From assembly GCA_015680685.1 (NCBI GenBank), contig MNCI01026912.1, positions 177,352 through 241,351 on the forward strand: DNA of 64,000 nucleotides, read 5' to 3'. The notes beneath the pieces were generated by a model. It ran no database searches and was not told the DNA's origin. It saw only the letters and a program-made list of their open reading frames with translations. This stretch comes from Gnetum montanum. Taxonomy: Eukaryota > Streptophyta > Gnetopsida > Gnetales > Gnetaceae. The position numbers were made by a program, and so were the translations under genes. Positions 1-11,789 of the stretch are shown here, piece by piece (position 1 is the stretch's first letter; every line of letters begins with the position of its first letter).

Positions 1-189
1 GGAGAAAGGGTTGAGAAAGACTAAAAATGAAAACTAACTTCTAACTAAAAACCTATTAACTGACTCTTAAAACTCTCTTTTTTACTCCTTGTGCCTACAT
101 GTGTATTTATAGGCCTACACAAGAGTCACGATATCGTGTATGCGATATTGCAAGTGCGATATCGCGACCCAATGAATCACAATTCATCA
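1..189 (-). repeat. Partial 3' LTR of the short family A element
   Basis: Positions 1-189 match 1079-1280 closely, including the block that begins ggagaaagggttgagaaaga and the decayed gatatcg palindromes. The outer end reads TGATGAATTG on the minus strand and directly follows a purine-rich tract (complement of taccccca at 190-197), as expected where a 3' LTR begins. The rest of the LTR is outside the window. Confidence 0.85.
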
Positions 190-432
190 TACCCCCACAA
201 CTGAATGAAAACTCATCCTTGAGTCAAATAGAATGAGAACAAGCCCCATTGATTACACAGTGGATAGGTATGGGATTATTAACTAACTAGGGATTTATTC
301 ATGCTGCAGTGGAGAACTCAATACAAAAAAATTGGGACACAACACAAAATTACAAAATTAAAAAATTGAAAAATTATAAAATTTATTCGGCTCATGTGGT
401 TCCAAGTGGTGGTGGCTCCTCCATTGGTCGCT

Positions 433-451
433 TCCTCGGCAATGGTGTCAA
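433..451 (-). promoter_or_regulatory. Primer-binding site, tRNA-Asp-like (family A)
   Basis: On the minus strand the 19 nt directly after the LTR read ttgacaccattgccgagga. This fits the Athila-type PBS complementary to the 3' end of tRNA-Asp, with transitions. It marks the LTR at 452-1280 as the 5' LTR on the minus strand. Confidence 0.75.
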
Positions 452-1280
452 TGATGAGTGGTGAGGTACCCCTACACTCAACCATACGAATACGAGCATT
501 TCACGCATGATCTGATCGAACTCTGTAGATGGGCTAGTTGTGGTATCTAGATAGTTACTCGTTGATTGCAGTTCATTGTCTTCCCACCTGGACTAGTATT
601 GGCTTTGTCATGTATGGTTTAGTCCAAAGTGAGGTGTATGATATGTTCCTAAACTAATGCTACTCCTCGAGACAATGAAAAATAATCTTAGCTAAGCTAG
701 GAGGAAAATGGAAAGAGAGTTAAGCTAAGAGGAAATAGGAGGAGAGAATCTAAACTAGCCTAAGTGCAATGAGCATTCGTTCCTTAATCATCCGTACACA
801 TCTTAGGCCTTATGTAAAACTACTACTGGGATTACCAAGCGCATGGCCCGGGTACGCTACTGGGATACCAAGTAGTCACACTTAGATGCTCATGATCAAG
901 TTGTACTCATTTTGCATTTAATAAAAATAATAATTAAGTAATTAAACTAAGTGAATACTGCAATGATGAAGTAATCGCGATCTTTATTTTTGGTCATGTG
1001 CATGTCCAAGTACGTCACACTTGAATAAATGATGCCATACAATTACAATCATCACACTATGGCCATGCACTAGGAGAAAGGGTTGAGAAAGACTAAAAAT
1101 GAAAACTAACTTCTAACTAAAAACCTATTAACTGACTCTTAAAGCTCCCTCTCTACTCCTTGCGCCTACATGTGTATTTATAGGCCCACACAGGAGTCAT
1201 GATATCGTGTATGCGATATCACGAGCTAGGCCTCGATATCACATACGCGATATCGTGACCTAATGAATCACGATTCATCA
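452..1280 (-). repeat. 5' LTR of the short family A element
   Basis: This 829-bp LTR has inverted ends TGATGA and TCATCA. It matches the solo LTRs at 5612-6465, 15899-16721 and 32623-33480. Reading minus, it holds a gatatcg-rich palindromic block, then a tataaatac TATA motif (complement at about 1175-1185), then an R/U5 part. It lacks a 5-bp duplication across 447-451 (gtcaa) and 1281-1285 (ctatt), which agrees with it being one LTR of a two-LTR element rather than a solo LTR. Confidence 0.85.
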
Positions 1281-1285
1281 CTATT

Positions 1286-4200
1286 GTAGAAAAAATATTA
1301 ATTTTTCAAGTTTTATTGGGAGTTTTTTTCTTGAAGTCATTACTAAAAAGCAACATCTTTGAAAATCTTGTATTTGACACCTGAAGAGAGATCATAGTTA
1401 TGCTCTTACTACCGAAAAATAATTGTACACTAAAGCTTCCAAATAGAGTAAAGAACAAGTAGTTGAAGACAATTCCAAATACAAAGAAATGAAGTAAACA
1501 AAGTAGGCTAATCACCAAGAATGACTTTTTTTATGATTGGATGAAAGTTATACATTCTAGATATCCATTTCCAAGCATGTTGAGCAACAAGACACAAAAG
1601 AAAAAAAAAACATGAGAAACTGAGTCTTTAGTTTTACAAAGAGGACATTGAGGAGAAACATTTTCCATATGTTTGAGTGCTGATAGGAAGACCTTGATGA
1701 ATAAGACACCATAAAAAAACAAATTTTAGGAAATATATGATCTTTCCAAATATCTTTTATTTTCCTCATCCAAATGTTCAATGATAATTGCATTTTCTAG
1801 GCCTTATTAAATTAGTTATGAATAAAATTATTCTTTATAATAATCTCATAAGTAACTTTCAAATTAAAAGGAAAAATAGGTTTGTCAACCTTTCAAAAAA
1901 TATTTAGAAAAGCTTGATGCCAATTATTGTCAGATTTAAATAAAATTTCAAGATTGGAAATTAATTTTTCAAAATTATTTTTCCTCTTTCTATTCAAACC
2001 ATAGAGGCTATAAGCTTCATTTGAAGTAATCCATCTATCATGCATTCACAAACAAGAAACTGACATGATACCAAATCTACTTCAAGTGGTACAAAATCTA
2101 GATGCATTAATATCCCAAGCTCCTTCATTGAAAAGAAGCCACCATGGGCTAATTTTTTAAAGCATATCTTCTAAAATTGTAATATGCCTCATACTCTAAT
2201 ATTTATTAAGTTTGCACCAAGTCTTACAAATTTGTTTAAAAATTGAAGAACTAGGAATAGAAATGACATGAGAAAAAAGAAGATAGTGAAGAAAGTTATT
2301 AGAAGATCAACTATTATCATTATTAAGTTTTCCTTGCATAATTTTTTTTTCTTAAAAAGAGCATCCAAACATCATCTCCATCAATGCATTTTTCAATCCA
2401 TTTTGCTACAAGAGAAATACCCTAATTATAATAATTAATGAGACAAGACCTCTATATTTTTTACTACTAGTACAAATATCCCAAGTAACTCTAAAAAACC
2501 ATTTTCTATGTTGCTTAGCCAACCAAAGAAATTGAGGAAAAATATGATCGATTCTCTCATAAGAAGTTTTAGAAGGAGTCAAACAACTCTGGTAATAAAC
2601 ATGAGTTGATTGAAGCATTTGCTTAATAATTAAAACTTTTTTAGAAAGGGTGAGCTTTTTTTTCTTTCCATTTATCAAGCTTCTTTTTAATTTTATCAAT
2701 CACACAATTCCACAAAATAATAAGATTAGGCTTAAAAGAAAAGGGTATGTCTAAAATTTTGAAGACTGAATCTTTTTTCAAAATTTTTTAAGGTTTGAGA
2801 GTAACCCACTCATCAATATTACCATTATAGTAAACAATAAATTTTTGTCAATTGATCTGAGAGCTAGATAACATACAATAATCCTCCACTCTAGCTACAA
2901 GAGTATTGATATGTTGTAGAGAATTATTGATCATAAAAAAAGAATCATCTGCAAAATGCAGGTTAAGAAATTACATACATTTATCATCAATTGAGATTCT
3001 CTTAATGAAATATGTTTATAGATCATAATGCAGACTATGTGAAAGAAAATATATAGCAATAATAAAAAAATAAGGAGCTAGAAGACAACCTCTATAAATT
3101 GATCATTGAAGAGAAAAGTAGAAACTTAATCCAAAATTAGTAGCAACTTGAGCATTAACATTACTAAGTAGGGTATAAACAAGTCAAATAAAATAATAAC
3201 CAAATTCTAATTTATAGAGACAAGAGAAAATGAAATTCCATTTAATCATATCATAAGCTTTAGCATAATCTAACTTAATAAAAGCAATGTCTTGGTTAGT
3301 ATTAGAAGCCCACTGCATTTCCTTCCAAGCTGTAATAACATTATTTAAGATACTTCTATCTTTAACAAAACCACTCTACATAGGTTTGATAATATCTTCA
3401 ATAACCTTCTGAATTTCGGAAGCCATACATTTAGCTAAAATTTTATAAATATTGTTAAGAAGAGTAATAGACCTCCAATTATCAATATGTTGAAGATCTC
3501 AATTCTTAGGATCAAGAAAAATCATACCTTTATTAATATTTTTACCAAGAAAAACTTTTTTAATGACTTCTTAGAAAACATGAAAGATATCATCTTCAAC
3601 AATGTTCTAATGCTTAAAAAATTTAATAGAAAAACCATCAAAACCTAGATATTTACCATATGCTAAACTAAAGGTCGTTACTTTGATTTTTTTTGCTATA
3701 TTTTTTGCTTTAATAATACTTTGATACAGTTTAATAATAAGATGAGTAATATGTGTACTAGAGGCCTAGAAGGATTCTTTGCTAAAACCTTTAGAAAAAA
3801 ATAGAAGAAACATGATTTGTCAAAAAACTATTGATAGTCTCAAGATCTTTAATGATGGAGTAATTTATATAAAATGATTCCAGTTTAGGTATTTAATCCT
3901 TTCCTTTTAGAAATTTACAGAATTCCTTGCAAAGTTCATCTTCAATTTTAGCCAACCTATGCAATTTTTAGTGAGAGCACTTTTAGCTTCAAAAGAATCC
4001 CAACATTATTTAGCATAACAAGCTTTAGAAAAGGCTTTTTAAGTTTCAAAATCAAAGGAATTCTAATCTAAAATAATTTACATTTGCTTTACAAATTTTA
4101 CAAGTTCTTCTTTAACTTGATGTTTGGCTTAGCAAATTGCTTTCTAAACTATCTAGCATAATTTCTGACTCTAGTAGTTCATTGACACCAGTCAATCCAA

Positions 4201-5030
4201 CCAATATTATTAGTAGGCCTTTTTTTAAAAAAATTTCATAAAGACTTCAAAATATTTTTTCCAAATAAGTCCTATGAACATATTAGCATTCATATGAAAA
4301 AGTTCATGCTTTTGAAAGGATGAAGAGTTAATGCTATAGATAAAAATCCTCATAGGAAAATGATCTAACAAAGTTACATATGTATGCACTTCTACATTCC
4401 TTGTAAGGTTCCAAAAGGAAACATTAGAAATGTAAAGTTTATCAAGTTGATAATAAATTCTATCATTTTCTTATTGAGAATTACACCAAGTATAATGTTT
4501 CTCATTTGAATGAGATGAGAATAAATATTTAACATCAAAGAGAAAATATTTTTCTTTGAAATGACACAAATTTTCTTTTTCTTAAGAAGACATATTAGGA
4601 GGAAGACCACCAAGTTTATTTGAATGACTTTCAACCATATTAAAATCACCTTCAATAATCCAATGAACTTTAGGAAAAGATAGAAGACATTTACAAATCT
4701 CTAGTTGATCTTTTGAATTATTATAAGCATAAATATTACAAACTCCAAAGTCGCCTTTTTCACTATGAAAAATAATCCAAATAACTCTTCCAAGGTTGTC
4801 AAAACTAAAATTCAAAAATTTTCCAATCCGATTTTTATTATCAAAAATAACATCTCCTTTACTAATTTCATGAGCAATAGAAAAAATGCAATTTTTTAAA
4901 ATGCATTTACCAACAAAACTAATATCATGAGCTAAAATCTTAATTTCTTACAGAAAAAGAAAATGTAGAGATAAATACCAATTTGAAAGATATTCCCTAA
5001 CAATATTTGCTTGAGACCTATCAAAAAGGT
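1286..5030 (-). pseudogene. LINE ORF2 remnant (endonuclease, RT, zinc finger), older L1-type copy
   Basis: The minus strand encodes a decayed plant L1-type ORF2 polyprotein. The apurinic-type endonuclease is visible near 4900-4580, with the motif IIEGDFNMVE at about 4680-4630. The reverse transcriptase runs roughly from 3560 to 2700. It includes a stretch like SGFVKDRSILNN, a KLDYAKAYD motif and the catalytic FADD in LHFADDSFF (about 2945-2965). The RT C-terminal part reads LSKKVLIIKQMLQS near 2600. A zf-RVT-type CPLC element lies at about 1650. Stops and frameshifts occur throughout, so it is inactive. The 3' end is cut off by the family A element at 1280. ORF1 lies upstream on this strand and is split by element B. 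Confidence 0.8.
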
Positions 5031-5586
5031 CCTAAACATTTATGATAAAACTAACATTGAGATGTGGGAGAGGAGGTCCCCATCTTTGATTTTTCAAGCT
5101 CAACATTTGTTTTACAATCCATGTCACTAATAAGTGAAAAAGCATTATTCAACAAAAAAAAAACACTTGGAACAGTAATAGAAGTAGAAGGAGAATGAGA
5201 TATCTTTGGGATTCTTAAATAGAAAGCAGTATTTGCAAACCTATTCTTTTTATGTTGCACTAAGTGAAATCCATCTACATCAGTATTTTCATTGCTCGTT
5301 CTTGTTTAAAAAAAATTTCTAAAGAGGAATTCTCTTTAGATATCAACAGGTTATTGTCATCCTAGAATTAAAAGCATTAGTAAAAGGTTGAGAACTTATT
5401 GAAGAAGATTTTATTTGTGCATGGTTAAAATTACCATTATTTGCATTTTCTAAAAATTATTATTTCTTTTCCTCATGAATAATTTTTTTATTGAGAATAG
5501 GATAGATTTCAATAACATGGCCTTCACAACGATAATAACTGCAACATTCTTGCAAATTATAATATGTAATTTTTTTGGAAAAACAC
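5031..5586 (-). pseudogene. LINE ORF1, C-terminal part with zinc knuckle
   Basis: On the minus strand, the first codons after the element B junction read toward NLQECC, then YYRCEGHVIEIYP (about 5560-5500). This looks like a CCHC zinc knuckle that has lost cysteines. A low-complexity tail follows toward 5050. Plant L1 ORF1 proteins have a DUF4283 domain followed by such a knuckle. The DUF4283 part is at 33804-34445, on the other side of the 28-kb element B insertion. The reading frame is coherent when the insertion and one TSD copy are taken out in the mind. Confidence 0.65.
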
Positions 5587-7324
5587 TGATAAAACAAGTT
5601 ATTGTGGAACTTGATGAATCGTGTTTTACATGAGCCCCAATATCAGGTATCCAATATCAGGTGGCTACGATATCAGGTACGCGATATCGCGACCCAAGAT
5701 GCAATATCACAAGGTAATCCTAAGTCTATAAATACAGCCCTTAGGCATACAATTCGAGAGGATTTTTTTAGTCAACTAGTGAAATTCTTGTAGTTTGTTC
5801 ATTCAAGAGTTAGAATATTTTCCAAGTGCCCACAACAGGAGGTCTAAGTGTAATTGGATCTTTATTCAAGCATTGATGTACCTAAACACACCATTGTGTT
5901 GGCAATAAAGACAAGCTCTTTGATTTATCCTTGCAGCACTTGAGACTTTCTTTCTTTATGCATTTATACATTGTGATTTCATGCAATTCACATTTAATGT
6001 TATTCATTCAGTAATTAATTTTGATTAATTAAGCAATTAATTAAAATACACAAGCACGACCCCTTCGAACATACATGTGGCAGTTGGTTGCTTAGGAACG
6101 GTTAGCATTTCACAACCCAGCAGTGTTTACATGAAGTTCAAGATGTGTCTGGGAAGTGGGGATGGTTACTTGTGTTAGGGTAGATTAGACAATAATTCAC
6201 TTAGCATTTAATTACTCTCACTTTCATTATTTTTTTAGGCGATCAAATTGATAAAACATAAAATGATAAAAATCTTATACATCAATCACACTTAACTGTA
6301 CACTTGCATTTCACAAGTGAGACTGGGAAGACAATGAATAGACAACACAAACTCACCATTTAGCTCTAGCGTACTTAGTAATTAAAGTCTACGAAATTTC
6401 ACCGAATCGCACGTGAACACCTATGATTCGTATGGTTGGATGTAGGGGTACCTTGTTGCTCATCAGAAGTCTATGATATCATATCCATAAGAACATAGTT
6501 ACGATATCGTAGCTTTGTATATGTCATCATAGATGCAATGTAGTAAGCCATGGTCATGCCTATAAATACCAATCCACTATCACATTGAAACAACGTTTTG
6601 CTAATCCTTAGTAAAATTCTTCTAGGTTTTTTTTTGTAGAGTTAGAATTAGAGTGAATGCCCACAATGTGGTAAATTACAGTTGTACGAAATCTTTATTC
6701 AAGTGGATTTTTTTTTAATATAATTCATGAACAACAATAAAGATCAAAATTTTTCTTCATCATTGTAGCATATGACTTAGCATAGATTTACTTTTGCATA
6801 ATGTTTACTTTTATTTAATCATTTACTTTTAGCAAGCCCTTTAATATTCTAATGTCTATTAGTAAAGTGGAATAAGTGCAAATGATTTCAAATATAAAGT
6901 GTAATTTTTTGGTAACCCAATAGTGATTTTGCTTGATTTTCTTATAAGTAAAGTTGCTTGGTAATCCTAGTAATACTTAAATTAGCCTAGGATGTGTACT
7001 GAAAACTAGGAATGGATGCTTATTGTTGATAGTATAGAATAGATTTACATTTTTCACTATACTTAGAATTAGAACTTATAATCATTTTCATCATGTTCAC
7101 ACTTAGGACATCTAACACCAAACAACATCAATTCATCATATACCTCACTAAGAGTTAAACCATACGATTCACACCTCCCTAACTATAAGTGGAAAGATAA
7201 CAATCACAAACTTAATATTAACTTACTAGTATACTTATATTTCCCATCCATGGATTATGATTTGGTTGCACATGAATACTTGTGACTTGTATGGTTAAGT
7301 GTTGGAAAACCCAACCACTCATCA
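5587..7324 (+). repeat. 5' LTR of element B, interrupted by an A-type solo LTR
   Basis: The LTR is in two parts, 5587-5611 and 6466-7324. It matches the 3' LTR pieces at 19028-19335, 32403-32622 and 33481-33803. It has a cctataaatacc TATA motif at 6559-6570 and an aataaag poly(A)-like signal near 6750. It ends in CCACTCATCA directly before the PBS. Confidence 0.9.
5612..6465 (+). repeat. Solo LTR, family A (copy 1)
   Basis: The LTR is 854 bp, TGATGAATCG to GCTCATCA, and interrupts the 5' LTR of B. Flanks are GAACT (5607-5611) and GAAGT (6466-6470), a 5-bp TSD with one difference. The uninterrupted site can be seen in the 3' LTR of B near 19050. It has gatatcg palindromes at 5675-5690, a ctataaatac TATA motif at 5726-5735 and caataaag near 5903. 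No internal region is present, so it is a solo LTR left by LTR-LTR recombination. Confidence 0.9.
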
Positions 7325-7343
7325 TTAGTGTTGTTGTCAAGGA
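7325..7343 (+). promoter_or_regulatory. Primer-binding site of element B (tRNA-Asp-like, decayed)
   Basis: ttagtgttgttgtcaagga directly follows the LTR end TCATCA. It lines up with the PBS of element C (ttggcatcattgccaagga) and with the tRNA-Asp-type PBS known from Athila elements, with several transitions. Confidence 0.7.
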
Positions 7344-7470
7344 TGTATCAATGCCTACTAGTTAGTTGATTTTACAAAGTTCATTGTATCAAGCATCACA
7401 AAGCACATATCTCATACTTAGAAAAAAATTCTTAAAACATGCACATACTTAAGTATTAAAATAAATTAAC

Positions 7471-9400
7471 ATGGCTTCTACAACTAAGGAAAAATCTCCA
7501 CTTGCTCTTGATTTTAATAAAAGTCATGAAAAAGATTACAAGGAAGAAGATTTGAGTGTACTGATGCAAGCTAGAATTTCATATGCTCATAATGATCCTT
7601 ATTAGTTTGATTTTACATTCATTTTTTACTAGGATAAAAAATCTGATGGAGGGACCTACATGGTAAATTTGTCTTGACACATGAATGTTCAACACCATCA
7701 ATGTTTCAATTAGCCCTCATGAAGTCAAACCTTGGCCATGTATAAGAAGAATATTAAGTCACCAAAAACATGACTCAACCATACCAACCAACAGAGGCTC
7801 AAGTAAGAAGGGATATCATTATGGAAGCAAGGTATGAACAAGACAAAGGAAAGAAGGCACCACATATAGTTGTCTTGGAAGAAAAAGAAGATGCTCTATT
7901 TCAAACTAAGAAATTATATCATACTCATGGGTCTCATTCCCAAACATCAATCATTCACATTAAAGATCTCATTAAAATAACACTATGTTTAGCTCTTATA
8001 GAAACCCTTGGAAGAAACAAGGAGGACTCCAGATTTAGGAGGAATTCAAGGCCTAAGACCTTTAATGAATCAAGAAGAGATGAATCAAAGAGTCACAGAA
8101 AGAGAACCAACCAACACCATGCCCCAACTTCTCCATATTCTTGCTCACATTCATCAATAGATTCTAATAAAAGGAACAAAGGCTAAGGGATCATGATGGG
8201 GAAAGAAAAAAAGATCATGAGAGACATGCACACAAAAGAAGGCATCCTAATGAAGAGAAAGATAACTATGATGAAAGGGGAGAAAGGTTCAAATATGAGA
8301 GGAGAGAGCATCATGATCCAAGAGCTAATTGAACAAGTGGTGAAAGAGGAAGGAGAGCTAAGGAAAATGGAATCAACAGAAGAGTATAATCGAGATTCAT
8401 TAATTACAAAAAAGGGATGTAAGGATATGCGAATTACAAGAGGGATGTAAGGATACTCTACCTATTTAGAAATCAGTCAATGATATTGCAACAAAGGTAG
8501 AAAAAATATGGGATTTTATAGATGAGAAGTTTGCTATAACATTAAAGATAGTAGAGGAAAGGACTGAATAAGAATAAGGAAAAAAATAAGAAAAGGACAA
8601 TGGACATGAAAACTACAAAAACAAAGGGAAAGTTGCTATAGTAAAGGAAGTAACAAACTCAAGTTTAGAAGATGACGAAGGATGTATGATTCCCTTACAA
8701 AAGTCTAGAACATATGTACTCAAGTCAAAGTTTATCAAGAAATAAATTCCCAAGTGATTATCTTATCTTAAAGGTAATTTAAGATAGTCCTACCAACAAC
8801 CATACTATCCAAGTAGGACTTATCCTCAATCGCAAGAGTAATACTAATAGTAGTGGTAACAACCATAATCATGGGGCATGCCACCACCAAGACATTAGTA
8901 TTCATAAAGACAACATGATCCCTATGAATATTATGTGCAATGTCCAATATCTCCTAGAAACACTTTTTTCATACTTCCTCTTCTTACTATCCACTAGAAT
9001 ACCATAGACCCACTACCTCATACATGGATTCTAATTCTTACATATTTCAACCAACACTTGGTTCCTCATACCAAGCTTCAAATCCATTACCACCAATACC
9101 ACCACCAATCATGCAAGGAGAACTGCCAACTCAACCATAGCAAAAGAGTACTACTAGGGTAATCACCACATAAGAGGGCATCATGACAAGTGAACCAAGA
9201 TCCAGGAAACATCCCTTCTTTAGAGCAAGTCTAGAAAAGATTCGAAGAACAGTGACTTCCTCTAACTTTGTTTCATCCACATAAATTCCTCAAAAGAACA
9301 CTATGCTTCTAACATAACAAAGAAGAATCTAACTATTGTCGAGCTCATGCAAATAATTACACATTGGATCAAAGAAGGAGCACTTCCTAAGAAGAGAATA
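7471..9400 (+). pseudogene. Element B gag remnant with a core deletion
   Basis: The start is the ATG at 7471 (MASTTKEKSPLALDF), at the same place relative to the PBS as in element C. Readable parts include a PYQPTEAQVRRD segment (7775), a basic SRFRRNSRPK segment (8030) and a D/H/R-rich segment (8190-8320). Next comes KEEGELRKMESTEEYN (about 8345-8390), which matches KEEHELRKRESMEEYN in element C. Between the D/H/R part and this part, element C has about 600 bp holding the conserved gag core; B lacks it. The zinc-knuckle stretch present in C at about 22188 is also missing here. The tail (8760-9130) is rich in Q, Y and P. With stops and these deletions, no functional capsid protein could be made. 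Confidence 0.7.
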
Positions 9401-9444
9401 GATCTATGAAGTCATTTACTCTAACTCCAAATGGTAGGACACAA

Positions 9445-9780
9445 ACCATGTAAGGCTCTATTAGATTTTGTGTCAAGAGTTAACCTTATTTCTTAAGACA
9501 TGTATAAGGCCTGGAATCTCCCTCCACTAAAGAAAAGTAACATATGATTAGAGCTAGCAAATCGTTTGATTGTTGTTTCACTTGAACAAGTAGAAGATGT
9601 AATCACTACAATAAATGGTTGGTCCTATCTTGCTGATTTTCTAGTCATAAACATGGGGAAGAATAAAGGAGAATTTTTTATCATCATGGAAAGAGCATGG
9701 CTTAGCATTATGAATGCTAAGTTAGGAATTTGAAACTTATCATTATAAATTTCCAAGGAAGTTGTGGTCAAGATCGTTCA
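9445..9780 (+). pseudogene. Element B aspartic protease remnant
   Basis: The translation reads PCKALLDFVSRVNLIS followed by a stop, then DMYKAWNLPPLKKSN and, near the end, IIMERAWLSIMNAK. It is collinear with the protease of element C (22984-23300). In Athila-type elements the active site is in a DLGASINLM-like motif; here it is DFVSRVNLI, so the neighbouring residues have changed. The role was cleavage of the Gag-Pol polyprotein. Confidence 0.65.
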
Positions 9781-10039
9781 AAGTTGTAGATTTCCATTTA
9801 TCACATATAATGATAATGGGTGCAACTATGTGTAGAGAATTTAGATAACAAGAAACAATGCCATCACAGCATGCAATAGATGTGTTGAAGACATGTGTGT
9901 ACAACAATGTTCATATGTAACAATCACTAGACAAGAAGGCATCAAGTGTGGCTAACCAAGGAAGAGAAATCATAATCAAACCTATGGATAAAATTACAAG
10001 TGCCTATATTGAAGAAACTAATAAACTAGAACAGATACA

Positions 10040-11698
10040 AAGAAAACCTCTGTATACGAAGTCATGACAAGAGGAGGATATTAAATGAGGAAAGTTAAAG
10101 ATATGAGAAAGATATGAATTGGAACAATTAGAGCTGAAAGCCCTACTAGATTCACTTGAATATGCTTTTCTTAACAATAAGAAACTAGTAATCATAAATG
10201 CTAATATTGATAAAGAACAAAAGAGGAAATTATTAGAAGTGGTAAATAAATGTCCAACTACATTTTCATGGTCTTATGATGAGATCACTGGTATTGATCA
10301 TGCATTTTTCAACATTGAATGTACATAGATCCATTTGTTAAACCAAGCTTCCAGCCTCAATGGAAATTAAACCTAAAACTCAAGGAAGTTGTCAAATAAG
10401 AGTTGGAAAAGCTATTGAAAGTAAGGCTCATCTATCCAGTTCTAGACAGTGAATGGATTAGTCCATTAGTCATTGTTTTGAAGAAGGGTAGTAAGTTGAG
10501 AGTCTATATAGATTTCCAATCATTGAACATGGTAACATTCAAAGACCATTGTCATTTGTTGTTTGTTGACAAAGTCCTAGATACCATTGTGACACATCAG
10601 TACTATAACTTCTTAGATGCGTACAATGGATATAATCAAATTAGTATTTCACTTGACGATTAAGAGAAAACAATATTCACTACTTCATGGGGAATTTTTA
10701 CATACAAGAAAATGCCATTTGGCCTATGTAATGCTCCCACTACCTTCCAGTAACTTGTTCTTAGTGTCTTCCAAAAATAGATTGGCAATGGAGTTGAATT
10801 ATTTATGGACAAGATTTCCACATATGGACTTGACTTTAAGCCAACCTTGGACTACTTAAAGCAGGCTTTAAAAAGAGGTGTTTAAACTAGTTTGAATCTG
10901 AATTAGTAAAAGAACTATTTAATGGTCTAAGACAACATAGTTCTAGGACATAAGGTATCATTTAAGGGAATCGAGCTAGATCCAAACAAGATTAGATCAC
11001 CCAGAACATCACTCAAAGGACACAAATAGTTAAAGATGTTAGATCATTCCTTGGCCATAAAGGATACTATATCAAATTCATTTAAAATTTTTCAAAGATT
11101 GTAAAACTACTTGTTGAACTGATAAAGAAAGATGCATCATTATAATGATTAGAATATTGTGAGAAAGCATTTAAGAGCATAACACATAAACTAATCGAGA
11201 TACCTTTAAGCTTCACATTAGTCTAAGCCCTTCCACATTATGATAGATGCTTCAAACTATGCATTGGAGGGAGTGTCAACTTAACTCAATGATCAGAAAT
11301 GATCATATTATATACACTATGTCAATCAAAGCATCACTGAGGCACAACTTAATTATACCACCATAGAAAAGAAACTTATGGATGTGGTATATGCACTTGA
11401 AAAGGTTAGACGTTATGTGCTTAGGTATCTCATATGTGTTCATACTAACCATAGTGCCATTAGGTTTATAATGAATAAACCAGTGGCAAGTCCAAGAGTG
11501 ATAAGATGGCTTGTCATCTTACAAGAATCTGGCATCACAATGATTGACAAGAAGGGTACTAAAAATGTTGTAGCTAATCATCTATCAAGATTGAAATGGG
11601 AACCTCAAGAAAATGAAGAACCATTATTAGACCAAGTTCATGATGAAAATTTATTTACAAAGATAAAAATGGTTATAGATTCACTAATAAAGCCATGA
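10040..11698 (+). pseudogene. Element B reverse transcriptase and RNase H remnant
   Basis: A leader reads LELKALLDSLEYAFLNN (10130) and KCPTTFSWSYDEITGID (10250), matching the Athila pre-RT segment. The RT palm follows in shifted frames: LIYPVLDSEWISPLVIVLKK (10430), YIDFQSLNMVTFKDH (10505), YNGYNQISISLDD, and KKMPFGLCNAPTTFQ (10710). The catalytic FMDD is FMDK at 10802-10813, so the second aspartate is lost. RNase H remnants run from about 11215 and end with IRWLVILQESGITMIDKKGT and NVVANHLSRLKWEP (11500-11600). Many stops and frameshifts are present. Confidence 0.85.
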
Positions 11699-11789
11699 CT
11701 ATTGATTACATGACATATCCTATCACGCAAGAACTCCATGTTGAATGGGATAAGAAGCAAAAAGAAAAAATCTTCATAAAGTAAAAAGA

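Larger units (their letters stand above)
1..1280 (-). mobile_element. Short non-autonomous LTR element, family A (cut by window edge)
   Basis: Read on the minus strand, this is a 5' LTR (1280 to 452), a primer-binding site (451 to 433), a short internal part ending at 190, a purine tract and the first 189 bp of a 3' LTR that runs off the window. The internal part is only 262 bp and has no coding capacity. After the PBS it jumps straight to sequence matching the end of the third ORF of element B (around 18750-18790), then to a 3' untranslated part like those of B and C. This suggests an internal-deletion derivative that needs proteins from an Athila-like relative. The flank next to the 5' LTR is CTATT (1281-1285); the other TSD copy lies outside the window. 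Confidence 0.8.
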
